NCBI GenBank assembly: GCA_964423095.1 | Contig: CAYRDI010000008.1 | Coordinates: forward strand, 1 to 59,051 | Reading direction: 5' to 3' | Length of the DNA: 59,051 bases | Source of the DNA: Micavibrio_A sp964423095 | Lineage (GTDB): Bacteria; Pseudomonadota; Alphaproteobacteria; Micavibrionales; Micavibrionaceae | In this document: positions 17,301-24,420 of the stretch, piece after piece | How the letters are laid out: every line of letters begins with the position of its first letter | Numbering within the stretch: position 1 is the stretch's first letter | The notes under the pieces: model-generated | What the model was told of the DNA's origin: nothing | The model's database searches: none | Seen by the model: only the letters and a program-made list of their open reading frames with translations | Translations under genes and position numbers: made by a program

Positions 17301-17913
17301 TGAAAATTCGCCGCAGCTTCCGGCATGGATTTTTAAAACCATGCCGGTGGAGGAAACCCCGCCGCGCCCGTTGACGCCATCGAAACCAGCAAGCGAAGAC
17401 CCCGCGGCCGCGTCACCGCGCGCACAAAAAAACGAACAAAGGTTCAAACGCGGAAACATCACGCACAAGCTGTTACAGTTGTTACCCGATCTTCCGGATG
17501 ACCGGCGCGAAAAGGCGGCACGCACCTATCTTTCCCGCCCCGCCTTCGACCTTTCAACGGATTTGCAAGACAGCATTTTAAAGGAAGCGATGACCGTCTT
17601 GAACGATCCTGTCTTTGGCGCGTTGTTCGGCCCGGATTCCATGGCCGAAGTGCCCGTGACGGGATTGCTGGAGGATGGCCGTCTGATTTCGGGACAGATC
17701 GACCGGTTGTTGATTCGCAAAAACGATATTCTGATCATCGATTTTAAAACGAACCGCCCTCCACCATCACACGTCAAGGACGTTCCGGTTATTTATATCC
17801 GGCAGATGAAAGCCTATTCCGACAGTTTGAAAAAGATATATCCGGAAAAAGATGTTAAAGCCGCGCTGCTCTGGACGGATGGGGCACGTTTGATGGTTCT
17901 GGATCGGTTATAA
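14380..17913 (+). CDS. addA: double-strand break repair helicase AddA
   Basis: From ATG at 14380, preceded by a strong AGGAGGAGG site, the product has 1177 residues. AddA is a UvrD-type 3'-5' helicase fused to a RecB-type nuclease. Motifs in order: Walker A ASAGSGKTKVLTDRIL near 36, VDEAQDTNPEQWD near 427, VGDKKQSIYGFQRA near 465, RIMTVHGSKGLQAPIVFLP near 825, RRLLYVAMTRAEDRLYIG near 890, and the nuclease GQIDRLLI...IIDFKTNR from about 1105. All key helicase and nuclease residues I can check are present, so the complex should be active. The last 59 bases overlap the convergent gene at 17855. Confidence 0.95.
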   Translation: MSRDAIKRPAPLHPPDSGDASTRQRRAANPDASSWVGASAGSGKTKVLTDRILRLLLPREDGRPGTPPHKILALTYTKAGASEMAIRLSQRLSDWAVISGAELESDMAGKLLGRTPTDDEKKAARKLFAQVVDTPGGLPIMTIHSFCQSVLGRFPLEAGLAPNFRPLEEEQAAEILDRAMRTILSYAATNPGTPVAQSVRSIARLVSEDDIPSLIKSIVSERKQFHDLLSRTFGIEGLYTALCARLDIQAGLEPDDVLRRFFEDGTPDIFLPASDQLAEGSVTDQKYAAAIRAFWRSTSATCAPLIGAYTGVFTTGKGDPKKPTNDTIKKFPVLESLFESEYHRVRDFTDRQNRAFYASAARDLFRIGAAVLGEYTREKEILGALDFDDMILYTLSLFKGDVESLKDLEVTPWVLYKLDEGIDHILVDEAQDTNPEQWDIIEALSDEFFAGIGASEALRTIFVVGDKKQSIYGFQRAAPEKLGRMRTAFEEKIRAAGQAFDPVDMNTSFRSVPAVLNAVDTVFADAQTVRGLGDGYLPHIAHRTGQPGVVEVWPLLRTPAAPKTKKKDKDIDGWALPDSLVETPSGALQMANKIAATIRTWQDNKEWLESKSRPIDPGDILILVSKRNAFVGQLVRALKENNIPVHGVDRLVLSEQIAVQDMAAGAAFALLPDDDLTLATLLKSPFIGLDEQELYDLAHGRSAGKTLWENLQENAAAPVKEWLSTLIATAGRATPYAFFNRMVHTPCPADTISGLHAIYGRLGEDAMDPVGEFLNAAIAYEQSHTPALQSFLHWYETGKTEIKREMDKEGGAVRIMTVHGSKGLQAPIVFLPDTVRVSAPKKNPVLWPHKSGLDMPYFTPPRSTAPAAVQRGLIETAQAEEEEYRRLLYVAMTRAEDRLYIGGFTGTKDMAKPDSVASWYRDIRSALENYAGIRKIPSGIADDDGVDIPVLRLQAEAQAGKEKKPPETLESSDAENSPQLPAWIFKTMPVEETPPRPLTPSKPASEDPAAASPRAQKNEQRFKRGNITHKLLQLLPDLPDDRREKAARTYLSRPAFDLSTDLQDSILKEAMTVLNDPVFGALFGPDSMAEVPVTGLLEDGRLISGQIDRLLIRKNDILIIDFKTNRPPPSHVKDVPVIYIRQMKAYSDSLKKIYPEKDVKAALLWTDGARLMVLDRL

Positions 17914-18886
17914 AGACGTCGCGTTCTTTCATCACACGGTGGACATCCTCCTCTATTTCCTCAATTTCCCGTTTGGTTATTTTATATCGCTCCATAAGTT
18001 TTTTCTTCATCTCATCGGTCGACAGAACCACATCCCCGCCATTCAGGTTGTAAAAGATTTGCGCATCAAGAGGCGTAATGCTTTCATCGTCAATCAAAGC
18101 ACGCAAAGTATCCCGTAACGGATCGCCGGTTGCACTCTTTTTCCGGCTTACTATTGGTTTTTTTGGCGCGCCGAATGCTTCGGCAAAACCGGAAACCAAA
18201 GCATCTCCCCTTTGGGGCATTCCCATTGTCAATTCGCCGTTCTGCAAAACAATATTCTGTTCTTGTGCAAGAACATGCGCAAGACGCACGGATTCAAACA
18301 AAAATTTGGCATGGTTGCGGCCGCCTTCGGATGTTGAAAGAGCCATAAAGCGCGCATCTTTTTCCGGTCCTTCCGGAAGCAGCAGAGCCATGATATAGAT
18401 CGATTGTTTTTCCGATACGCGATGGATGCCATGGGGTTTTCTGGCATAGACGATTTCAAGGGCCCGATCCAGAACGGGGACGCGGGAGTCTTCGATCATA
18501 CGGCGCATGCGATCAAAACCGGTGCGGGTATCATCATGTTCCGCTCTGGCAATATAATATTCGCCTTTAATCGAAATGCCGCCGCGTGATACCACGGCTT
18601 CGTGCCCCAGGACGGATGCCAGCGGCGTTAAAACCCGCTGCACCATGGAACGCGCGTTCGATTCTTGTATGACGCGTTCCATCGCGATCCGAGCAATCGC
18701 GATCGAAACATGATCGGACAGCAACACACACAACGCCCCGTGCAGATCATGTTCGGAAACACCGTGGTTCGTATCTTTCACACCAAACGCCCGGAGCCTG
18801 TCCAGCGTTTGGGAACCGTCCGGACAACGCACCCTAAACTCTTCCAGCGCCTTTTCCAGCGGGGCCTGTATATTATGAAACGCCAT
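17855..18886 (-). CDS. cytoplasmic protein of unknown function, 343 residues
   Basis: No family is recognised. The protein is soluble, without signal peptide or membrane helix. The N-terminal two thirds alternate helices with short motifs such as EHDLHGALCVLLSDHVSIA and RALEIVYARKPHGIHRV. The C-terminal third has a Lys/Arg linker (KKPIVSRKKSATG), then an LDAQIFYNLNGG stretch and a strongly charged helix (KKKLMERYKITKREIEEIEE) that could form a coiled coil. It sits between addA and trxA, which adjoin in related bacteria, and runs the other way, with its 3' end overlapping addA by 59 bases. It looks like an insertion into a conserved neighbourhood, with slightly more AT-rich codons than addA. 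Confidence 0.65.
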   Translation of the reverse strand: MAFHNIQAPLEKALEEFRVRCPDGSQTLDRLRAFGVKDTNHGVSEHDLHGALCVLLSDHVSIAIARIAMERVIQESNARSMVQRVLTPLASVLGHEAVVSRGGISIKGEYYIARAEHDDTRTGFDRMRRMIEDSRVPVLDRALEIVYARKPHGIHRVSEKQSIYIMALLLPEGPEKDARFMALSTSEGGRNHAKFLFESVRLAHVLAQEQNIVLQNGELTMGMPQRGDALVSGFAEAFGAPKKPIVSRKKSATGDPLRDTLRALIDDESITPLDAQIFYNLNGGDVVLSTDEMKKKLMERYKITKREIEEIEEDVHRVMKERDVFITDPEPSNVPHPSRAARL

Positions 18887-19051
18887 AAACGCACGTCTTT
18901 GTTTTACGAAAACACTGTCTTAGCAAAGGCTTGCCGCTTATGTCAAAATTTTAGAACAGCAAATGTTAATGTTAACCTTTGTCCCCTTGAAATTCCGGCC
19001 TTTCGGCGCAATTTTATCTGGGTACGAATTTTGACAAGCAAAGGGAATTAT

Positions 19052-19369
19052 ATGAGCGTGAAAGTGTCCGATACCTCCTTCGAGAGCGAGGTTTTGAAGG
19101 CCGATGTGCCGGTAATCGTGGATTTCTGGGCAGAATGGTGCGGCCCGTGCAAGGTGCTGGGCCCGCTCGTCGATGAGCTTTCGAACGATTTGCAGGGCAA
19201 GGCCAAGGTGGTGAAAGTGAACATTGATGAAAGCCCAAACGCACCAACGAAATATGGCGTACGCGGTATCCCGACCCTGATGGTTTTCAAAAACGGACAG
19301 GTGACCGACACGCGCGTGGGCAGCATGTCCAAATCCCAATTGACCGAATGGGCCGAAAGCGTTTTGTAA
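19052..19369 (+). CDS. trxA: thioredoxin
   Basis: The longer open frame is trimmed to ATG at 19052, giving the standard 105 residues (MSVKVSDTSFESEV). The active site WCGPC is at residues 29-33, followed by the buried-Asp and cis-Pro region GIPTLMVFKNGQ. It is the general cytoplasmic disulfide reductant, reduced by thioredoxin reductase. AAGGGAATTAT supplies the ribosome site. A strong terminator follows. A TTGACA at 19031 is too close to the start to act as its -35 box. Confidence 0.97.
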   Translation: MSVKVSDTSFESEVLKADVPVIVDFWAEWCGPCKVLGPLVDELSNDLQGKAKVVKVNIDESPNAPTKYGVRGIPTLMVFKNGQVTDTRVGSMSKSQLTEWAESVL

Positions 19370-19388
19370 TTTAAAGTGCGATCAAAGA

Positions 19389-19419
19389 AAAAGGCGGCTA
19401 TGACAGCCGCCTTTTTTAT
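19389..19419. terminator. bidirectional Rho-independent terminator between trxA and infC
   Basis: AAAAAGGCGGCT-ATGAC-AGCCGCCTTTTTT. It has a T run on each strand and serves the convergent trxA and infC. Confidence 0.9.
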
Positions 19420-19438
19420 TATACCCGCTTTTAACGTC

Positions 19439-20005
19439 TTATTCCTTAGCGGCGGCGGCGGTCTTCGCCGGTACCAGCATCATGATGGCCTGCTTGCCTT
19501 CGAGTTTTGGTTCCTGTTCGACCTTGGCAATCTCTACCAGATCAGCTTTGAATCTTTGCAAAACCTGCATTGCCAGATCAATGTGTGCCATTTCGCGGCC
19601 ACGAAGGCGCAACGTCACTTTTACCTTATCTTCGTCTTCAAGAAATCTTTTCGCGGCTTTGAGTTTGACTTCGTAGTCGTGATCTTCGATCGTCGGACGA
19701 ATTTTGATTTCCTTGATCTCGATGACCTTTTGTTTTTTCTTCGCTTCGGCGGCTTTTTTCTGCAGTTCGTATTTGTATTTGCCGTAGTTCAGGATTTTGC
19801 AAACCGGCGGTTCGGCATTCGGAGACACTTCCACCAGATCGAGACCGGCCGCTTCGGCGCGACGAATTCCTTCCTGCACGGTGACGACACCGGCCATTTC
19901 GCCGTTTTCATCGATAAGCCTGATTTTGGGAACGCGGATTTGATCGTTCACACGGGGGCCGTCTGATTCGACCGGACGGCGGGGCGGGAAAGGTGGTCTG
20001 GCTAT
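19439..20005 (-). CDS. infC: translation initiation factor IF-3, probable AUA start
   Basis: IF-3 keeps the 30S subunit free and proofreads start codons and initiator tRNA. The first GTG (19951, VNDQIRVPK) would remove the usual basic, proline-rich N-terminus. In frame upstream lies ATA GCC AGA CCA CCT TTC, giving (M)ARPPFPPRRPVESDGPRVND, which matches typical alphaproteobacterial IF-3 starts. GGAGA lies seven bases before the ATA as ribosome site. This gives 188 residues. A rare start (AUU in E. coli) is how IF-3 represses its own translation, so the AUA fits. Core motifs: RLIDENGEMAGVV, ICKILNYGKYKYE-type linker and KVTLRLRGREMAH. It follows thrS, as in E. coli, but is followed by a terminator instead of rpmI-rplT. 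Confidence 0.93.
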   Translation of the reverse strand: MARPPFPPRRPVESDGPRVNDQIRVPKIRLIDENGEMAGVVTVQEGIRRAEAAGLDLVEVSPNAEPPVCKILNYGKYKYELQKKAAEAKKKQKVIEIKEIKIRPTIEDHDYEVKLKAAKRFLEDEDKVKVTLRLRGREMAHIDLAMQVLQRFKADLVEIAKVEQEPKLEGKQAIMMLVPAKTAAAAKE

Positions 20006-20033
20006 GGGGTTTCTCCATTCATTGTTGATGCAA

Positions 20034-20060
20034 ATAACCGCCCTATCAAAGAGCGGTTAT
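20034..20060 (-). promoter_or_regulatory. hairpin in the thrS-infC spacer
   Basis: ATAACCGC at 20034-20041 pairs perfectly with GCGGTTAT at 20053-20060 over an 11-base loop; on the minus strand it is followed by TTTG only. It lies 29 bases upstream of the infC AUA. It may be a weak attenuator or RNA-processing site between thrS and infC; the T run is too short for a strong terminator. Confidence 0.45.
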
Positions 20061-20108
20061 AAGAGGATTCATAAAGGATTTTGGCGGAAATTCAAGGGAT
20101 TTTCCGGC

Positions 20109-22097
20109 TTAATATGGGGGCTGTGCGCTAAGGGCCAGTTCGTCGATCGAAATTTCGAGGTTTTGAACCTTTTGCGCATCGGAGCCCAGTTGCCGTATCG
20201 CCACATTCCGTTCGTCTGCTTCGCGTTTCCCGACCACGAACAGGTAGGGAACCTTTTGCAAGGAATGCTCCCGTACCTTGTAATTGATCTTTTCATTGCG
20301 CAGGTCGAGTTCGGCCCGGATGCCCTTGGCTTTTAATTCCGCCAGAACTTCCTTCGCGTAGTTATCGGCTTCGGAGGTAATGGTTGCCACCACGCATTGA
20401 ACGGGCGCAAGCCAGAGCGGCAATTTCCCCGCATAGTTTTCGATCATGATGCCGATCCAGCGTTCGATGGAGCCCAGAATAGCACGGTGCAACATGACGG
20501 GGCGCTGGCGGGAGCCATCTTCAGCCGTATAGAGTGCATCAAGGCGTTCAGGCATATTGAAGTCGAGCTGTAACGTCCCGCAGCCCCATTCCCGGCCAAT
20601 AGCATCACGGATAATAAAGGCCAGTTTCGGCCCATAGAATGCCCCATCACCGGGTGAAATTTCGTATGGCATGCCCAAATCTTTGAGTGCTTTTTCCAGC
20701 GCGGCTTCGGCCTTGTCCCACAAGGCATCAGAACCGATCCGGTTTTCCGGACGTGTTTCCAGCTTCACCACATAATTGTCAAAGCCCAGATCCTTGTAAA
20801 TCGCCTTGGTCAGTTCGCAAAACGCGATCGATTCCGATTGGATCTGATCTTCACGGCAGAAGATATGCGCATCATCCTGTGTGAATTGGCGCACACGCAT
20901 CAGACCATGCAACGCGCCATGCGCTTCGTTCCGGTGACAGCAGCCAAATTCAGCCAAACGCAGCGGCAGATCACGGTAGGATTTAATACCCTGTTTGAAA
21001 ATTTGCACATGTGCGGGGCAGTTCATGGGTTTAAGGGCCATGAAATGTTTGGGTTCTTCTTTAAAAACCTTGCCGCCATCTTCGGTATTGGGCACCACAT
21101 CGGGCACCACGAACATATTTTCACGGTATTTGCCCCAGTGGCCGGATGCCTCCCAGAAGCGGGAATCCAGCAATTGCGGGGTTTTGACTTCCTGATAACC
21201 GGCAGCACGCAAACGGCGGCGCATATACCCTTCCAGCGCGACCCAGATGGTCCAGCCTTTCGGATGCCAGAAAACGGAGCCTTGCGCTTCGTCCTGCAAA
21301 TGAAAAAGTTCAAGTTCCTTGCCCAGTTTACGGTGATCGCGTTTTTCGGCTTCTTCGATCTGCGTTAAATAATCCTGCAATTCTTTTTCATTGCGCCACG
21401 CAGTGCCGTAAATACGGGTCAGCATCGCCTTGTTCGAATCGCCGCGCCAATAGGCACCGGCAACCTTCATCAATTTAAACGCCGTGCCGACATCCTTCGT
21501 CGATTTCATGTGCGGGCCGCGGCAAAGATCGAGCCAGTCGCCCTGTTTATAAATTTTGATCTCTTCGGTTTCGGGAAGATCGGCAATCAGTTCGGCTTTA
21601 AAATTTTCGCCCTTGTTTTTAAAATACTTGATGGCGTCATCGCGCTTCCACACCTCGCGGGTGAAGGCCGCGCCGCGCTCCACAATCTTTTTCATTTCCT
21701 TTTCGATGGCGGCAAAATCATCCGTCGAAAAAGGCTCGTTCCGCGCGAAATCATAAAAGAATCCATTTTCGATGTTCGGGCCGATGGTGACCTGCGTGCC
21801 CGGATACAAGGTCTGCACCGCTTCGGCCAGAACGTGCGCGCAATCATGGCGGATCATTTCCAGCCCTTCGGCGTCTTCGCGTTTAACCAGATGGATTTTG
21901 GCATCTTGCCGGATAGGCAAAGACAGATCGGACAAAACGCCATCGATCTTGATCGCAATGACCGCCTTGGCCAGGCTTTTGGAAATGCTCTCCGCAATGT
22001 CCAGCCCCGTCGTGCCCGCCGTATAGGTGCGGATGGCACCATCGGGCAGGGTAATGACAATCTCACTGGCTTTGTTTTTCGCGGCTTCCATCTTCAC
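20109..22097 (-). CDS. thrS: threonine-tRNA ligase
   Basis: The product has 662 residues from GTG at 22097 (ATG two codons later is equally possible). It charges tRNA-Thr. Domains: TGS (about 10-75, LPDGAIRTYTAG), the editing domain (80-290) with HDCAHVLAEAVQTLYPG, and the class II core. The three zinc ligands can be placed: Cys360 in MNCPAH, His411 in DDAHIF and His537 in VMLHRAIL. Their spacing is identical to that in E. coli ThrRS. The C-terminal anticodon-binding domain starts near 560. In E. coli the same thrS-infC order exists. Confidence 0.97.
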   Translation of the reverse strand: MKMEAAKNKASEIVITLPDGAIRTYTAGTTGLDIAESISKSLAKAVIAIKIDGVLSDLSLPIRQDAKIHLVKREDAEGLEMIRHDCAHVLAEAVQTLYPGTQVTIGPNIENGFFYDFARNEPFSTDDFAAIEKEMKKIVERGAAFTREVWKRDDAIKYFKNKGENFKAELIADLPETEEIKIYKQGDWLDLCRGPHMKSTKDVGTAFKLMKVAGAYWRGDSNKAMLTRIYGTAWRNEKELQDYLTQIEEAEKRDHRKLGKELELFHLQDEAQGSVFWHPKGWTIWVALEGYMRRRLRAAGYQEVKTPQLLDSRFWEASGHWGKYRENMFVVPDVVPNTEDGGKVFKEEPKHFMALKPMNCPAHVQIFKQGIKSYRDLPLRLAEFGCCHRNEAHGALHGLMRVRQFTQDDAHIFCREDQIQSESIAFCELTKAIYKDLGFDNYVVKLETRPENRIGSDALWDKAEAALEKALKDLGMPYEISPGDGAFYGPKLAFIIRDAIGREWGCGTLQLDFNMPERLDALYTAEDGSRQRPVMLHRAILGSIERWIGIMIENYAGKLPLWLAPVQCVVATITSEADNYAKEVLAELKAKGIRAELDLRNEKINYKVREHSLQKVPYLFVVGKREADERNVAIRQLGSDAQKVQNLEISIDELALSAQPPY

Positions 22098-22276
22098 AAT
22101 TCACTCTGGTTTAAAAAAAAGGTCATTTATTTAACCATACGGGCCCCGTCCGTCACGGTTTTTTTGCCAAACCACATGCTTGACAGCGTAAGAATTAAAT
22201 CCTGAAATAGAGAAAACAGGCTGCGCATGCACCAACGATCGCCGATTGATAAAAAAATGAAGTATTCCGGAAAATA

Positions 22277-22966
22277 ATGAAGCGTTTTGTCGCCACTCTC
22301 CAAAACCTTTACCAACGCCGCGCCGCGAAGGCGATGTTTGCGGATTGGAGCCCGCTCTATGAAACGGAAGTCGCCGAAAACAAATACAGCGCGGCGAATG
22401 CCGTCGCCCTGACCGCCATCCAGTCTTTGGGCCGGTCAGGCACCCAAAACCCCGTGATCATCGACGCCGGCATAGGCACCGGCCTGCTCGCGCAGCAAAT
22501 CCATGACGCCCTGCCCTGTCGCATTACGGGGCTGGATTTCACGCAAGACATGATGGCCGTGTGTGCGGCACGCGAAATCACCGAACTTTTGATCAAATGC
22601 GACGTCGGCAAAGACGATTGGCCCGTTGCCAGCGCATCGGCCGATATGGTGATGAGCGCGGGTTTATTGGAATATCTGACCCCCGATATGGCGGTGCATT
22701 TTTTAAGGGAGTCGATGCGTGTTTTAAAACCCGGTGGCGCGTTGGTTTTTACCTATCTGCCGCGCGGCGAAAAGGAACGGGATATAAAAATCTGGCGCGG
22801 TCATTCCGGCACCTATCTGACCTGCGGTTACAAGCCGGATGTGATGGAACAAATTTTGAAAACCACCGGCTTTATTTTGACCGACCACAGCGAACCGTTC
22901 CGCGGTTGTCTGTTCTGGAACGGAAGCAGTTACGATTACCGATTGGTTTTCGCCAAAAAACCCTAG
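22277..22966 (+). CDS. class I SAM-dependent methyltransferase
   Basis: The product has 229 residues. The SAM-binding motif I is VIIDAGIGTGLLAQQIHDAL near residue 60, then GLDFTQDMMAVC, VMSAGLLEYLTPDMA and MRVLKPGGALVFTYLP. These place it in the Methyltransf_11/25 group. The substrate is unknown: small-molecule or lipid acceptors are typical, and nothing nearby points to one. The last four bases overlap the 3' end of the HlyD gene on the other strand, without a terminator. Confidence 0.85.
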   Translation: MKRFVATLQNLYQRRAAKAMFADWSPLYETEVAENKYSAANAVALTAIQSLGRSGTQNPVIIDAGIGTGLLAQQIHDALPCRITGLDFTQDMMAVCAAREITELLIKCDVGKDDWPVASASADMVMSAGLLEYLTPDMAVHFLRESMRVLKPGGALVFTYLPRGEKERDIKIWRGHSGTYLTCGYKPDVMEQILKTTGFILTDHSEPFRGCLFWNGSSYDYRLVFAKKP

Positions 22967-24417
22967 CGTTCGTTCATCGAATTGGAAACGGTTTTGATAA
23001 AGGGTTTTAAGATATATTCCATGACCGTTTTCTTCCCCGTCAGAATATCAACGGTCGCCACCATCCCCGGAATGATAGGAAGTACCTCGTCTTTTCGACG
23101 CAACTTGTTTTCGTTGGTCAGGACGCGCACCTTGTAATAACTTTCGCCCTTTTCATTGGTTTCGGCGTCCGGCGAAATACCGACCACTTTACCCTTTAGT
23201 CCACCATAAATGGAAAAATCATACGCGCTAATCTTCACCATGGCGGGTTGGTTTGCATACAAGAACGCAATATCTTTGGGTTTGATCCGCGCTTCCACCA
23301 ACAACTGGTCGTCCTTGGGGACGATTTCCATGAAATCCTGCCCGGGTTGAAGAACGCCGCCCTTCGTATAGACCTTGATGTCCTGAACGAACCCGTTCAC
23401 GGGCGATTTCATTTCCGTCCTGTCTTTCTTGTCTTCCAGTCCGACAAGACCTTGTTTGATCGCGGTCATTTCAATCAACTTGGCCGACAGTTCCGTTTGT
23501 GAGGCCGCGCGCGATTGCGATACCACATCCTTGATCCGCGCATCGGCCTCCCCGATCGCGGAACGCGCCCTGGGGATCGCCGCACTGGTGGCATTCAATT
23601 CCGTTTGCTTTTCCTTGATCTGCTGTTCGATTTCCAGCAATTCCATTTTCGGTGCGGAGCCACGCGCCACCAGCGGTTCCACCATGTTTTTGCGGTCCCG
23701 TGCGATGGAGATTTGCCCGTTCAAATCGCTGACCTTAATTTGAAGTTCGCTGAGCTCCTGGTTCCGCTGGCTTTTTTGCTGCTGCATGATAATCGTTTGG
23801 GAATCGACTTTTTCCTTGTTCGCGCGGAAGCTTTTCATTTCTTCCTGCACGGCCTGCGGTGCCTTTTTCATCACCTCTTCGGGAAATTCGGGGATCTTTC
23901 CATCCACTTCTGCCTGCAACCTTGTGATGGCTGCAAGAAGGCCCAGATAACGCGCTTCGTTGGAATTCAGATCCGCACCCGCCGCCACATCGCGAAGACG
24001 CGCAACGGTTTGACCCGCCGTAACTTCATCCCCTTCCTTCACCAGCAACTCTTCAAGAATGCCGCCTTCGAGCGAGGAAAGTTTCTGAACCTCTTTTGAA
24101 GGGATGATTTTCCCTTCGCCGCGTGTCGTTTCTTCAAGTGGAGCAAAGGTCGCCCAGAAAAAGAACAATGCGAAAAACGCACAAATGACGATCATCATCA
24201 CATGTTTAGAAAGCGGTAAATCTTCATCGGTGGAAAAAACACGGTCGGCATGGGCGATGGTTTTATCAAGCTGATTTTTCATCCAGCCCTGACGCGCTTT
24301 TTCAATGTTTTCATCAAGCGTGGGGCCCGCACCGCCTTTTTGCCGCGCCATCTGCGCCGCCATCGCCTTTGCGAGGTTGGGATCATTGCCTTTGATTGTT
24401 TTGACCGGCTTTTTCAT
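22963..24417 (-). CDS. type I secretion periplasmic adaptor (HlyD/LapC family)
   Basis: The product has 484 residues. A cytoplasmic N-terminus of about 70 residues precedes one membrane helix (72-92, ending FFFWATFAP). Next come a lipoyl-like half (EGGILEELLVKEGDEV), a long coiled-coil hairpin rich in Glu/Gln/Lys (about 190-320) and the C-terminal beta part (KSPVNGFVQDIKVYTKGGVLQPG). It links the inner-membrane ABC exporter to TolC across the periplasm. It starts three bases after the ABC gene's stop, so the two are coupled. Its cargo is most likely the RTX protein encoded upstream. Confidence 0.93.
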   Translation of the reverse strand: MKKPVKTIKGNDPNLAKAMAAQMARQKGGAGPTLDENIEKARQGWMKNQLDKTIAHADRVFSTDEDLPLSKHVMMIVICAFFALFFFWATFAPLEETTRGEGKIIPSKEVQKLSSLEGGILEELLVKEGDEVTAGQTVARLRDVAAGADLNSNEARYLGLLAAITRLQAEVDGKIPEFPEEVMKKAPQAVQEEMKSFRANKEKVDSQTIIMQQQKSQRNQELSELQIKVSDLNGQISIARDRKNMVEPLVARGSAPKMELLEIEQQIKEKQTELNATSAAIPRARSAIGEADARIKDVVSQSRAASQTELSAKLIEMTAIKQGLVGLEDKKDRTEMKSPVNGFVQDIKVYTKGGVLQPGQDFMEIVPKDDQLLVEARIKPKDIAFLYANQPAMVKISAYDFSIYGGLKGKVVGISPDAETNEKGESYYKVRVLTNENKLRRKDEVLPIIPGMVATVDILTGKKTVMEYILKPFIKTVSNSMNER

Positions 24418-24420
24418 GGT

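Noticed and set aside
18961..18976. TTAATGTTAAC upstream of trxA as a CtrA box
   Set aside because: Half-site spacing is two bases instead of seven.
19031..19036. TTGACA before trxA as a -35 box
   Set aside because: Only 15 bases before the ATG, leaving no room for a -10 box and transcript start.
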